Positions 8,496 to 15,725 of a stretch of 64,000 nt of DNA are shown here, piece after piece (position 1 is the stretch's first letter; each line of letters opens with the position of its first letter). A program made the position numbers and the translations under genes. Source of the stretch: Pyxidicoccus sp. MSG2. Lineage in GTDB: Bacteria; Myxococcota; Myxococcia; Myxococcales; Myxococcaceae. Where the stretch lies: assembly GCF_026626705.1 (NCBI RefSeq), contig NZ_JAPNKC010000001.1, positions 11,246,001-11,310,000 of the forward strand, read 5' to 3'. The notes beneath the pieces are model-generated. The model searched no databases, was not told where the DNA came from, and saw nothing but the letters and a program-made list of their open reading frames with translations.

Positions 8496-8650
8496 GGCGG
8501 GCTCCTGCATAACGGAAGCCTGCTCGCAGCGCCCCTGTATTCCAGGGTGGCAGGCAGGCGGGGACACACGGCCCTTTCGCGCGGTGCCGGGGCGGGGCAG
8601 GCTCCCTCCATTCGCGCGGTCGACTTCCGGCCCCCGTTCTTGAGGACTCC

Positions 8651-9121
8651 ATGCTCCGCTCGCTGCTGCTCTGTGCCCTGTTCGTCCCGCTGCTCGGGTG
8701 TGGAGAGGACTCCCAGGTGTCGCCGGACTCCGGGGACCCCACCAAGGTGACGTACGCGGAAGAGCTGAACGTGGACCTGTCCGCGATGACGCTGCTGCCG
8801 AGCGGCGTCTACATCCAGGACATGCCGGTGGGGAGTGGCACGGAGGCCGTGGCGCTGAAGCGGGTGCAGGTGCACTACACGGGCTGGCTGCCCGACGGCA
8901 CGGAGTTCGACAGCAGCCGCGGTGGGCCGCCCATCTCCTTCACCCTGGGGGCAGGCGAGGTCATCGAAGGATGGGACGAGGGCATCGTCGGCATGAAGGT
9001 CGGCGGCTCGCGCCGGCTCGTCATCCCCTCGTCGCTCGGCTACGGCGAGGACGGGGTGCCGGGTGTCATCCCGCAGTACTCGGTGCTCATCTTCGACACG
9101 GAGCTGGTGTTCGTGCGCTGA
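8651..9121 (+). CDS. FKBP-type peptidyl-prolyl isomerase lipoprotein
   Basis: The protein has 156 residues. The lipobox is LLGC at the end of MLRSLLLCALFVPLLGC, predicting an envelope lipoprotein. The FKBP domain includes VQVHYTGWLPDGTEFDSS, ISFTLGAGEVIEGWDEGI, VGMKVGGSRRLVIPSSLGYG and the final strand LIFDTELVFVR, with the usual aromatic active-site residues (Y, F, W, Y) present. It should assist folding of proline-containing proteins outside the cytoplasm. It stands alone on the plus strand. Confidence 0.92.
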   Translation: MLRSLLLCALFVPLLGCGEDSQVSPDSGDPTKVTYAEELNVDLSAMTLLPSGVYIQDMPVGSGTEAVALKRVQVHYTGWLPDGTEFDSSRGGPPISFTLGAGEVIEGWDEGIVGMKVGGSRRLVIPSSLGYGEDGVPGVIPQYSVLIFDTELVFVR

Positions 9122-9305
9122 GCGTCGCGGGCCTGGAGGCGGCGGGCAGGCGGGCGTCCACGCGCCGACACCTCCGCCCGTGTCGTCACTTCGAGCGACA
9201 TGTCACGGTGATATAGCCTCGGCCTGTCTTCCGGGGCGTCGGGGCCGGGCACCTCCCGGCCCCTGAAACAGTGGTTCAAACATCCCGGAATCGGGGGGAC
9301 GAGCG

Positions 9306-10508
9306 ATGTCAGGGTCCGAGGTGGAGATGCTCAAGGATGATGGCGCGCCCGCCGGCGCGGTGGGAGAGGGCGCCTTCCAGGCGCTGCAGGCGCTGATGAT
9401 GCTCGCCGAGCCGGACCGGGCGGCGCAGCTCTACGAAGACCTGGGCTCCTCGCAGCGTGAGCGACTCCAGAAGGAGGCCGCGCAGGCCCCCGTGGAGGAG
9501 CGCCAGCGGCTGGCGGAGGTGATGCGGCAGGCGCGTGACTTCTCCGGCGCCGCGCGACTGCTGGACGGCTGTGGCACGGACGCCCTGGTGGCGGACCTGT
9601 ACGTCCAGGGCGGCCACTATGTGGAAGCGGCGGAGGCCTACCTGCGCGCCGGCCAGGTGGAGCGCGCGGCGGCGGCCTTCGAGCGCGGCGGCGCCCTGGA
9701 GCGGGCGCTGGAGGTCTACCGCGGCCTGAGCGCGCGCGAGCCGATGGCGCAGTGCCTGGTCCGGCTGGGACGCCCCTACGAGGCGGCGGCGCTCTACCGC
9801 GAATTGGGCCAGTCCCACGCGGAGGTGGAGGCGCTGGGCAGCGTGCCCGCGGGCGACCCGCGCCACCTCGAGTCCGTGCTGCGCATGTGCAAGCTGCTGG
9901 ACGGCGAGGGCTTCACGCGGCGGGCGCTGGCGCTGCTGGCGGACACGATGCGCGGCTCGGACACGGCGCGCGCGGACCCGGCGCTGGCCGCGGAGAAGGC
10001 GCGGCTCTTGCGCCGCATGGGCATGGAGGCGGAAGCCGACGCCGTCATCGCGCGGCTGCCCGCGAGCGCCTCGGCGCCCGAGGCCAATGGCTACGGCTAC
10101 CTCAAGGCCATTCCCATCTTCGGCGAGCTGTCCCTGGAGGACATGAAGGACCTGTACCGCGTGGCGCGGCAGGTGCTCATCCCCGCGGGCGCGGTGCTGC
10201 TGGAGAAGGGCGCGCCGGGCGTGGGCCTCTTCGTGCTGCTGGAGGGCACGGTGGAGGTCTACAGCGGCTCGGAGCCGGACGCGCGGCGTCTCAACACGCT
10301 GGGGCCCGGCACGTACCTGGGCGAGATTTCGCTGGTGCAGGACGCCCCCGTGTCCGCACAGGTGAAGGCGCGCACGTCGGTGCGGGCGCTGCGCATCACC
10401 CGCGCCGGCTTCCAGCACTACCTGGACACCCACGAGGCCGCGGCGCTGCGCATCTTCCGCCTCTTCACGCAGAACCTCGCCGCGCGCGTCCGGGCCCTGA
10501 GCAGCTGA
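9306..10508 (+). CDS. TPR-like protein with C-terminal cyclic-nucleotide-binding domain
   Basis: The protein has 400 residues. Residues ~20-250 are helical repeats rich in Ala/Leu/Glu (AEAYLRAGQVERAAAAFERG, ALEVYRGLS, YEAAALYRELG), like degenerate TPRs. Residues ~265-395 are a cNMP-binding fold: IPIFGELSLEDMKDLYRVA, IPAGAVLLEKGAPGVGLFVL, LEGTVEVYS, then LGPGTYLGEISLVQDAPVSA, which matches the phosphate-binding cassette although the usual Arg (R-[ST]-A) is replaced by V-S-A. No DNA-binding HTH follows, so it is probably a sensor or scaffold rather than a CRP-type regulator. A hairpin with a T-run follows at 10530-10564. Confidence 0.85.
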   Translation: MSGSEVEMLKDDGAPAGAVGEGAFQALQALMMLAEPDRAAQLYEDLGSSQRERLQKEAAQAPVEERQRLAEVMRQARDFSGAARLLDGCGTDALVADLYVQGGHYVEAAEAYLRAGQVERAAAAFERGGALERALEVYRGLSAREPMAQCLVRLGRPYEAAALYRELGQSHAEVEALGSVPAGDPRHLESVLRMCKLLDGEGFTRRALALLADTMRGSDTARADPALAAEKARLLRRMGMEAEADAVIARLPASASAPEANGYGYLKAIPIFGELSLEDMKDLYRVARQVLIPAGAVLLEKGAPGVGLFVLLEGTVEVYSGSEPDARRLNTLGPGTYLGEISLVQDAPVSAQVKARTSVRALRITRAGFQHYLDTHEAAALRIFRLFTQNLAARVRALSS

Positions 10509-10529
10509 GCGCCTGAAAGACAGACACGG

Positions 10530-10564
10530 GCACCCGGGTTGACAAGCCCGCCCGGGTGCTTTAT
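10530..10564 (+). terminator. Rho-independent-type terminator
   Basis: GCACCCGGG (10530-10538) pairs with CCCGGGTGC (10551-10559), followed by TTTAT. It lies 22 bases after the cNMP-binding gene. The same bases overlap a TTGACA promoter element for the next small ORF. Confidence 0.7.
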
Positions 10565-10567
10565 CTC
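10539..10567 (+). promoter_or_regulatory. Sigma-70-type promoter for a leaderless micro-ORF
   Basis: A perfect TTGACA (10539-10544) is followed, after exactly 17 bases, by TATCTC (10562-10567). An ATG begins ten bases later at 10577, so a transcript would start at or within a few bases of the start codon. Confidence 0.5.
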
Positions 10568-10576
10568 ATCTGCATC

Positions 10577-10678
10577 ATGAGGCCCGTCTCCAACATCGCC
10601 CTGCTGAGTGCGCGCAACTTCGCGCCGGCGGCGGACGTGTGCCTCGCCCCCCGTCACGAGGTTCTGCTCGACATTTGA
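10577..10678 (+). CDS. Possible 33-residue leaderless micro-protein
   Basis: An ATG at 10577 opens 33 codons ending in TGA (10676-10678). Third positions are mostly G/C as in real genes of this genome, with a mixed protein (starts MRPVSNIALLSARNF, ends EVLLDI, one Cys). There is no Shine-Dalgarno sequence; the well-formed promoter at 10539-10567 would give a leaderless message. The product is too short to assign. It could be a leader peptide regulating the downstream EF-G gene (start 10928), but no attenuator was identified. Confidence 0.35.
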   Translation: MRPVSNIALLSARNFAPAADVCLAPRHEVLLDI

Positions 10679-10927
10679 GCTGGCGGACCGGTGTCCTCCG
10701 GCCCGCGGGTTGACTGGTTCCCGCGTGCCCTGAGTCCCGGCTCCGCCCTCGTTCTGTCAGTGCCTTCGTGTGCCCTCACGCGTCCCGGAGCGGGCCTTCC
10801 GTGCCCCTCCGGCGAGTCTCGCGTGCGTGCCCGTCCGGCGCGCTGACACCCGTCCATCCAACTCCAACCGGTTGTTTGTCTTCAACCACCCGCGGGCCTC
10901 GCTGCCCGACGGGAACGAGAGTCTTTT
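10679..10927 (+). other. Upstream region of the EF-G gene
   Basis: About 250 bases with no convincing ORF. Composition is high-GC with several CCGTGCCC/CGTGCCC-like short repeats. A sequence TTTTATG directly precedes the EF-G start and GGGAACGAGAG lies ~10 bases upstream as a weak ribosome-binding site. No riboswitch could be recognised. Confidence 0.3.
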
Positions 10928-13030
10928 ATGTCTCGCACCACGCGCATCGAGCGGTACCGCAACATCGGCATCATGGCCCACATCGACGCGGGCAAGACGA
11001 CGCTCACCGAGCGCGTCCTGTTCTTCACCGGCCGCATCCACTCCACGGGTGAGGTGCACACCGGCTCCACCGAAATGGACTGGATGCCGGAGGAGAAGAA
11101 GCGCGGCATCACCATTACGTCCGCGGCCACCACCGCGTTCTGGAAGCCCACGCAGGGACATGTGGCGGGACAGCCCCACCGCATCAACATCCTGGACACG
11201 CCGGGACACGTGGACTTCACCATCGAGGTGGAGCGTTCGCTGCGCGTGCTGGACGGCGCGGTGGCGGTGTTCGACGCGAGCCAGGGCGTGGAGCCCCAGT
11301 CGGAGGCGGTGTGGCGGCAGGCGGACCGGTACGGCGTGCCGCGCATCGCCTTCCTCAACAAGATGGACAAGGTGGGCGCGGACTTCGCCATGAGCATCGC
11401 GTCCATCGAGGAGCGGCTCGGCGCGCGTCCGGTGGCGGTGCAGTTGCCCATCGGCGAGGGCTCGGAGTTCCGTGGCCTCGTGGACCTCGTGCGCATGGTG
11501 GCGGTCGTCTTCGAGGGAGATGAAGGCCAGTACCGCGAGGAGCCCCTCACGGCGGAGCTGCGTGAGATGGCGGAGGTGTACCGGCAGCGCCTCATCGAGG
11601 CGGCCGCGGACGTGGACGCGACGGTGCTGGAGAAGTTCGTGGAAGGGCGGCTGGAAGAAGTCACCGCGGAGGACCTGGAGCGTGCGCTGCGCTCGGGCAC
11701 CCTGGCGCGGACACTGGTGCCGGTGCTGGGCGGTTCGGCCTTCAAGAAGAAGGGAGTGCAGATGTTGCTGGATGCCGTCGTCAACTACCTGCCCGCGCCG
11801 TCGGACCTCGCCGCCGTCGAGGGCTGTGTCCCCGGCACGGATGAGCGTGTCCTGCGTCCGGCGTCGGACTCGGGTCCACCCATTGCCTTGGCGTTCAAGC
11901 TGATGAGCGACAAGTCCGTGGGCGGAATCGTCTTCCTGCGCGTGTACTCGGGCACGTTGCGCGCGGGCACCGTCCTGCTCAACCCCGTCACGGGGAAGCG
12001 TGAGCGGATTGGCCGGCTCATGTTCATGCATGCCAACCGCCGCGAGGAGGTGGCGGAGGTGTACGCGGGAGACATCTGCGCGGCGCTCGGCCTGAAGGGC
12101 GTGCGCACGGGCGACACGCTGTGCGACGTGGAGGCTCCGGTGGTGCTGGAGTCTCTGGGCGTCATGGAGCCCGTGGTGCAGCTCGCCATCGAGGCGCGCT
12201 CGCCCGCGGAGCTGACGAAGCTGGAGGAAGGCCTGCACCGGCTGGCGGCGGAGGACCCGTCGCTGCGCGTGGGCGTGGACCCGGAGAGCGGCCAGGTGCT
12301 GCTGTCCGGCATGGGTGAGCTTCACCTGGAGGTGGTCGTGTCACGGTTGCTGACGGAGTACGGCGTGGAGGCGCGCGTGGGACAGCCGAAGGTGGCGTAC
12401 CGCGACACGCTCCGGCGCCAGGTGCGCCAGGAGTACCGCCACGTCCGCCAGACGGGTGGGCCGGGGCAGTACGCCCGGGTGGTGCTGGACGTGGGTCCGG
12501 CGCCGCGAGGGGCGGGGCTCGTCTTCGTGGACGACACCCGCGGCGGCAGCATTCCGAGGGAGCTGGTCCCCGCCATTGAGAAGGGCGTGGCCGGCGCCAT
12601 GGCGCGGGGCGTGCGGGACGGCGTTCCACTGGTGGACGTGGAGGTGCGGCTGGTGGATGGCGACACGCACGTGAAGGACTCCACGCCACAGGCGTTCGCC
12701 ATGGCCGGCTCGCTGGCGCTCCAGGAAGCGGCACGGAGCGCGGGCGTGCTCGGGCTGGAGCCGGTGATGGAGGTGGAGGTGACGACGCCCGAGGAGTACG
12801 TCGGTGAGGTGCTCGGAGACCTGTCCGCGCGGCGCGGGCGGGTGCTGGGGATGGAGGCCCGGGGCAACGCGCGAGTGGTCTCCGCGCGCGTGCCGATGGC
12901 CAACCTCTTCGGCTACGTGAATGGACTGCGCGGCCGCACGCAGGGACGGGCCCAGGCCAGCATGCGTCTGGGCGCGTACGAGCCAGTGCCGGAAGCGCTC
13001 CAGACGGCGCAGGCCGAAGCGCGGGTGTGA
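10928..13030 (+). CDS. fusA: Elongation factor G (additional copy)
   Basis: The protein has 700 residues, the full length of EF-G. G1 is AHIDAGKTTLTE, G2 region GITITSAATTAFW, G3 DTPGHVDF, G4 NKMD and domain II begins at PIALAFKLMSDKSVGGIVFL. Domain IV includes RQTGGPGQYARVVLDVG and HVKDSTPQAFAMAGSLALQE, and domain V GRVLGMEARG. It translocates mRNA-tRNA on the ribosome or assists recycling. It is not beside rpsL/rpsG/tuf, so it is probably a second paralogue of the str-operon fusA. It sits alone between hairpins. Confidence 0.93.
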   Translation: MSRTTRIERYRNIGIMAHIDAGKTTLTERVLFFTGRIHSTGEVHTGSTEMDWMPEEKKRGITITSAATTAFWKPTQGHVAGQPHRINILDTPGHVDFTIEVERSLRVLDGAVAVFDASQGVEPQSEAVWRQADRYGVPRIAFLNKMDKVGADFAMSIASIEERLGARPVAVQLPIGEGSEFRGLVDLVRMVAVVFEGDEGQYREEPLTAELREMAEVYRQRLIEAAADVDATVLEKFVEGRLEEVTAEDLERALRSGTLARTLVPVLGGSAFKKKGVQMLLDAVVNYLPAPSDLAAVEGCVPGTDERVLRPASDSGPPIALAFKLMSDKSVGGIVFLRVYSGTLRAGTVLLNPVTGKRERIGRLMFMHANRREEVAEVYAGDICAALGLKGVRTGDTLCDVEAPVVLESLGVMEPVVQLAIEARSPAELTKLEEGLHRLAAEDPSLRVGVDPESGQVLLSGMGELHLEVVVSRLLTEYGVEARVGQPKVAYRDTLRRQVRQEYRHVRQTGGPGQYARVVLDVGPAPRGAGLVFVDDTRGGSIPRELVPAIEKGVAGAMARGVRDGVPLVDVEVRLVDGDTHVKDSTPQAFAMAGSLALQEAARSAGVLGLEPVMEVEVTTPEEYVGEVLGDLSARRGRVLGMEARGNARVVSARVPMANLFGYVNGLRGRTQGRAQASMRLGAYEPVPEALQTAQAEARV

Positions 13031-13041
13031 CGTGAAGTGAG

Positions 13042-13074
13042 GGGCCCGGGAGTGCGGCATCCGCTCCCGGGCCC
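13042..13074 (+). terminator. Hairpin after EF-G gene
   Basis: GGGCCCGGGAG (13042-13052) pairs perfectly with CTCCCGGGCCC (13064-13074) over 11 bp. No T-run follows, so termination may be Rho-assisted. Confidence 0.5.
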
Positions 13075-13216
13075 GCCGCCCCTGCTCGAAGCGCCGCGCG
13101 TCGGTGCGTCCGGATTTGTCACGCGCTGCGGCACGGCCTCCCAGGGCCCTGCTCGCGCAAATAGCGTTGAATCCCGTCAATGCCGTGATTACCAAGCGCA
13201 GCCGAAAGGACTCCCC

Positions 13217-14047
13217 ATGCACCTTCGGCTTCGTCCCGCAACTCAGAGTCTTGGTCAGGCGTTGGCTTTCTCCCTGCTCTTCTCCGCGCCCGTATTCGCG
13301 GATGAGGCGCGCCCGTGGTCCGCGAGCCCCGCGCCGACCGCCGAGGGCGAGACGCAGCACTGGGGCTACATCGAGTCCATCGGTCCCGAGCACTGGGGCG
13401 ATTTGCCCGGGGCGTCCGCCTGTGCGCAGGGCCACTCGGAGACGCCCATCGCCCTGGAGACGCGGGGCGCCATCCCGGACACGCACCTGGCGCCGTATTT
13501 CCAGTACCGGCCCAGCCACGTGCACATGGTCAACAACGGCCACACCGTGGAGTTCACGTACGACGCGGGCAGCTCCGTGCGCGTGAATGGCCGCGAGTAC
13601 GCGCTGGCCCAGTTCCACTTCCACACACCCAGCGAGCACACCGAGGACGGCAAGCGCTTCCCGCTCGAGATGCACCTGGTCCACAAGGACGGCAACGGCG
13701 GCGTGGTGGTGGTGGGCGTCTTCATCAAGGAAGGCGAGCCCAACCGCGTGCTGGACGCCGCCTTCCACCACCTGCCGCATGACCCGGGCGCCCACAGCGA
13801 TTTGGAGCACGGCCTCATCAACGCGGCCGCGCTGCTGCCGCGGGAGCAGGCCTACTTCCAGTATCAGGGCTCGCTGACCACGCCGCCGTGCACCGAGGGC
13901 GTCGAGTGGTTCGTGATGACGAAGCCCATCGAGATGTCCGACGAGCAGATCGCCGCCTTCCAGCGCCTGCCGTACCTCAACCCCAACAGCCGCGCGCTCC
14001 AGCCGCTCAACGGGCGCAACGTCTACCTGCACACCGCCTCGCGGTAG
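13217..14047 (+). CDS. Periplasmic alpha-carbonic anhydrase
   Basis: The protein has 276 residues from ATG 13217 with a signal peptide (ALAFSLLFSAPVFADEA). It hydrates CO2 to bicarbonate in the periplasm. The zinc ligands are visible as the two His of AQFHFHTPSEH and the His of PLEMHLVHKD; the closing motif SLTTPPCTEGVEWFVM is the alpha-CA signature. The early HWGYIESIGPEHWGDLP block also fits the family. An alternative upstream open frame lacks a signal peptide. Confidence 0.93.
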   Translation: MHLRLRPATQSLGQALAFSLLFSAPVFADEARPWSASPAPTAEGETQHWGYIESIGPEHWGDLPGASACAQGHSETPIALETRGAIPDTHLAPYFQYRPSHVHMVNNGHTVEFTYDAGSSVRVNGREYALAQFHFHTPSEHTEDGKRFPLEMHLVHKDGNGGVVVVGVFIKEGEPNRVLDAAFHHLPHDPGAHSDLEHGLINAAALLPREQAYFQYQGSLTTPPCTEGVEWFVMTKPIEMSDEQIAAFQRLPYLNPNSRALQPLNGRNVYLHTASR

Positions 14048-14138
14048 TCCGCGCGGCTCGGCGTCCGTCAGCGCATGCCCGTGCCTCCGGGTGGGTCAGG
14101 CCCGGAGGACAGGGATGATTACAGCCTCCCCAGGTGTT

Positions 14139-14165
14139 TTGACTGGTTTGCAATTGTATTGCGAA
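14139..14165 (+). promoter_or_regulatory. AT-rich promoter region with dyad upstream of Cys-rich peptide gene
   Basis: TTGACT (14139-14144) lies at the head of a short AT-rich stretch. The overlapping dyad TTTGCAATTGTATTGCGAA (14147-14165) is two inverted 8-base arms with one mismatch around TGT, suggesting an operator. It lies ~70 bases before the ATG of the next gene. Confidence 0.4.
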
Positions 14166-14236
14166 TCAATCATCATCCGCTCGCTGCACCTCAGGCGGGA
14201 GCGAGCTTCGCTTCCGCCGCAACCTCGGGGAAGACA

Positions 14237-14557
14237 ATGCGCAAGCTGTCTCTGCTGGTGGTGTTCGCGGCGATTACCATGGCGGTCGGTTGTGGCGGTG
14301 ACCTGCAGGAGCAGCACACGATGCTGCGCTCGCCGGACGCGGTGGGTGAGCAGGTGCAGGGCGAGTCGCGCAGCTTCAGTGTCGACAGTCAGGGCATCTC
14401 CGTGGAGGGCCAGGTCCAGGCGAGCGCGGCGGCGGAGACGGATGCTTCGCTCGTGGATTCCTGCTCGGGCTCGTGCAACGCGACGGTCTGCGTCTGCTAT
14501 GGCACCTATGACTGCTGCCGCGCCGGCTGTTCGGCGTGTTTTGAAGTCGCCAACTGA
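14237..14557 (+). CDS. Secreted or lipid-anchored cysteine-rich small protein
   Basis: The protein has 106 residues. The N-terminus is a signal peptide with a lipobox-like AVGC (MRKLSLLVVFAAITMAVGC). The middle is Ser/Gln-rich and acidic; the last ~35 residues hold eight cysteines in a compact pattern: C-x3-C-x4-C-x-C-x5-CC-x3-C-x2-C. This looks like a disulfide-rich toxin-like or structural knot. No modifying enzyme or transporter gene lies next to it, so a ribosomal natural-product precursor is unsupported. I do not recognise the family. Confidence 0.65.
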   Translation: MRKLSLLVVFAAITMAVGCGGDLQEQHTMLRSPDAVGEQVQGESRSFSVDSQGISVEGQVQASAAAETDASLVDSCSGSCNATVCVCYGTYDCCRAGCSACFEVAN

Positions 14558-14586
14558 CCGGCGGCGCGTCTGTCTTTCAAGGGCGT

Positions 14587-14610
14587 GAGCCGGGCGCGTC
14601 AACCCGGCTC
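14587..14610. terminator. Bidirectional hairpin between convergent genes
   Basis: GAGCCGGG (14587-14594) pairs with CCCGGCTC (14603-14610) across an 8-base loop. It lies between the Cys-rich gene and the end of the spermidine-synthase-like gene, overlapping the latter's last codons. Confidence 0.5.
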
Positions 14611-15375
14611 CGCGTCCGTCAGCACGTGCCCGTGCTTCAAGCGCCGGGGCACGGCTTGGTAGCCGCGGGCGATGAGCGGCACCAATTCGAATGGGAGGCG
14701 CCGCTCGCGCTGCACCTCCCGGGCGCTCGCCAGCAGCGACGCGCGTGAGCAGGACTCCGCGCGTGAGAGCCCCACGAGGATGCGGTTCGTCGTCGCCTCC
14801 ACGTCGAACCGGTGGAGCTGCTGGAAGCTCACCTGCCACGTGCGGAGCATGGAGTCGAAGAGCGGGTTGGACAGCGACTCCCACACGTTGCTCACCACCG
14901 CGCCGTCCGGCGTCAGGCGCGCCCGCGTGGCCCCGAGGAACTCGCGCGTCGCCAGGTGCCCGGGGATGCTGTCGGGGCCATAGGCATCCAGGAAGATGAG
15001 CGAGTAGGGCGGTCCGGAGGACTCGATGAACTCGCGCCCGTCCGCCACGTGCGCGCGCAGGGCGTCGTCCTCCTCGAAGCCGCAGTAGAGCTTCGCCGCC
15101 TCCACCACATCCGGCTCCACCTCCACCGCGTCGATTCGCGCCTCGGGGAGCACGGCGCGCAGGAACATCGGAATCGCGCCTCCGCCGAGGCCGATGACGA
15201 GGATGCGCTCCGGTCTCGGCACGAAGGCCAGGCCCACCATGGACACGCGGGTGTAGGCGGCCTCCAACCGCAGCGGCTCACCGGGCCACACCACGCTCTG
15301 GCGCGCGCCTCCCTCCTCGAAGCGCAGGGTGCGCAGGCCCTCGGGGTCCTCGGTGACGACGACGCGGTGACTCAC
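14599..15375 (-). CDS. Spermidine-synthase-like (polyamine aminopropyltransferase fold) protein
   Basis: The protein has 258 residues from GTG 15375, chosen because GGAGGAGAGGAAGG precedes it. The SAM-type Rossmann fold is seen as RILVIGLGGGAIPMFLRAVL, DAVEVEPDVVEAAKLYCGF, VADGREFIE and YSLIFLDAYGPDSIPGHL (the active-site Asp region). Many bacterial proteins of this kind are fused to or act apart from true spermidine synthases and have unknown substrates. The frame is open upstream to 15471 but without a good start. It probably acts in the cytoplasm. Confidence 0.8.
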   Translation of the reverse strand: MSHRVVVTEDPEGLRTLRFEEGGARQSVVWPGEPLRLEAAYTRVSMVGLAFVPRPERILVIGLGGGAIPMFLRAVLPEARIDAVEVEPDVVEAAKLYCGFEEDDALRAHVADGREFIESSGPPYSLIFLDAYGPDSIPGHLATREFLGATRARLTPDGAVVSNVWESLSNPLFDSMLRTWQVSFQQLHRFDVEATTNRILVGLSRAESCSRASLLASAREVQRERRLPFELVPLIARGYQAVPRRLKHGHVLTDAEPG

Positions 15376-15725
15376 GGCCCCTTCCTCTCCTCCCCAACCC
15401 TCGAAGCGAGCGAGCCTTCGCGGTCTTTCGTGTTCAAACAGCAGGCAGGCGAGCGTGGGCCTGTCCTGCAAGCATGGGATACCGTGAAAACACGCGGCAA
15501 GGCGTTGATTTCACGGGACTTTGGGGCCGTTAGCGGGCAGGGTCCCCCGCCGCAGTTCCGGAATGGGTGGGGGGGCCCTCCTGTTCCACCACGTTCCCCA
15601 AGCGGTTCGGCCACATGGGTCTGACCGCGCACCGCCAGGCGCCCACGGCACTTAGACCGGATGGGCGCGCTGCGCGGGCCTCCTCACTTTCTGGGGAGGC
15701 GGGCTCACCGCTTCATCAGGACGAC
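15376..15725 (+). other. Long non-coding leader between divergent genes
   Basis: About 350 bases with no supported gene between the divergent methyltransferase-fold and helicase genes. It must hold both promoters. The part nearest the helicase is long enough for an extended 5' untranslated region, a usual feature of cold-inducible DEAD-box genes. I could not identify a specific element; GGGTCCCCC and GGGGGGGCCC tracts (15540-15580) could pair. Confidence 0.3.

Noticed and set aside
9260..9300. GGTTCAAACATCCC resembling a tRNA T-loop
   Set aside because: No acceptor stem, anticodon arm or matching 5' half could be built around it.
9309..10433. Long minus-strand frame opposite the cNMP-binding protein
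   Set aside because: His/Arg/Gln-rich low-quality sequence caused by high GC3 of the real plus-strand gene.
10577..10678. Micro-ORF considered as a classical amino-acid attenuator leader
   Set aside because: It has no run of one amino acid and no alternative hairpin before the EF-G start was found; only the leaderless small-ORF view is retained.
14237..14557. Cys-rich peptide as a lanthipeptide or other RiPP precursor
   Set aside because: It has a secretory signal and no modifying enzyme, protease or transporter next to it; disulfide-rich secreted protein is the simpler view.
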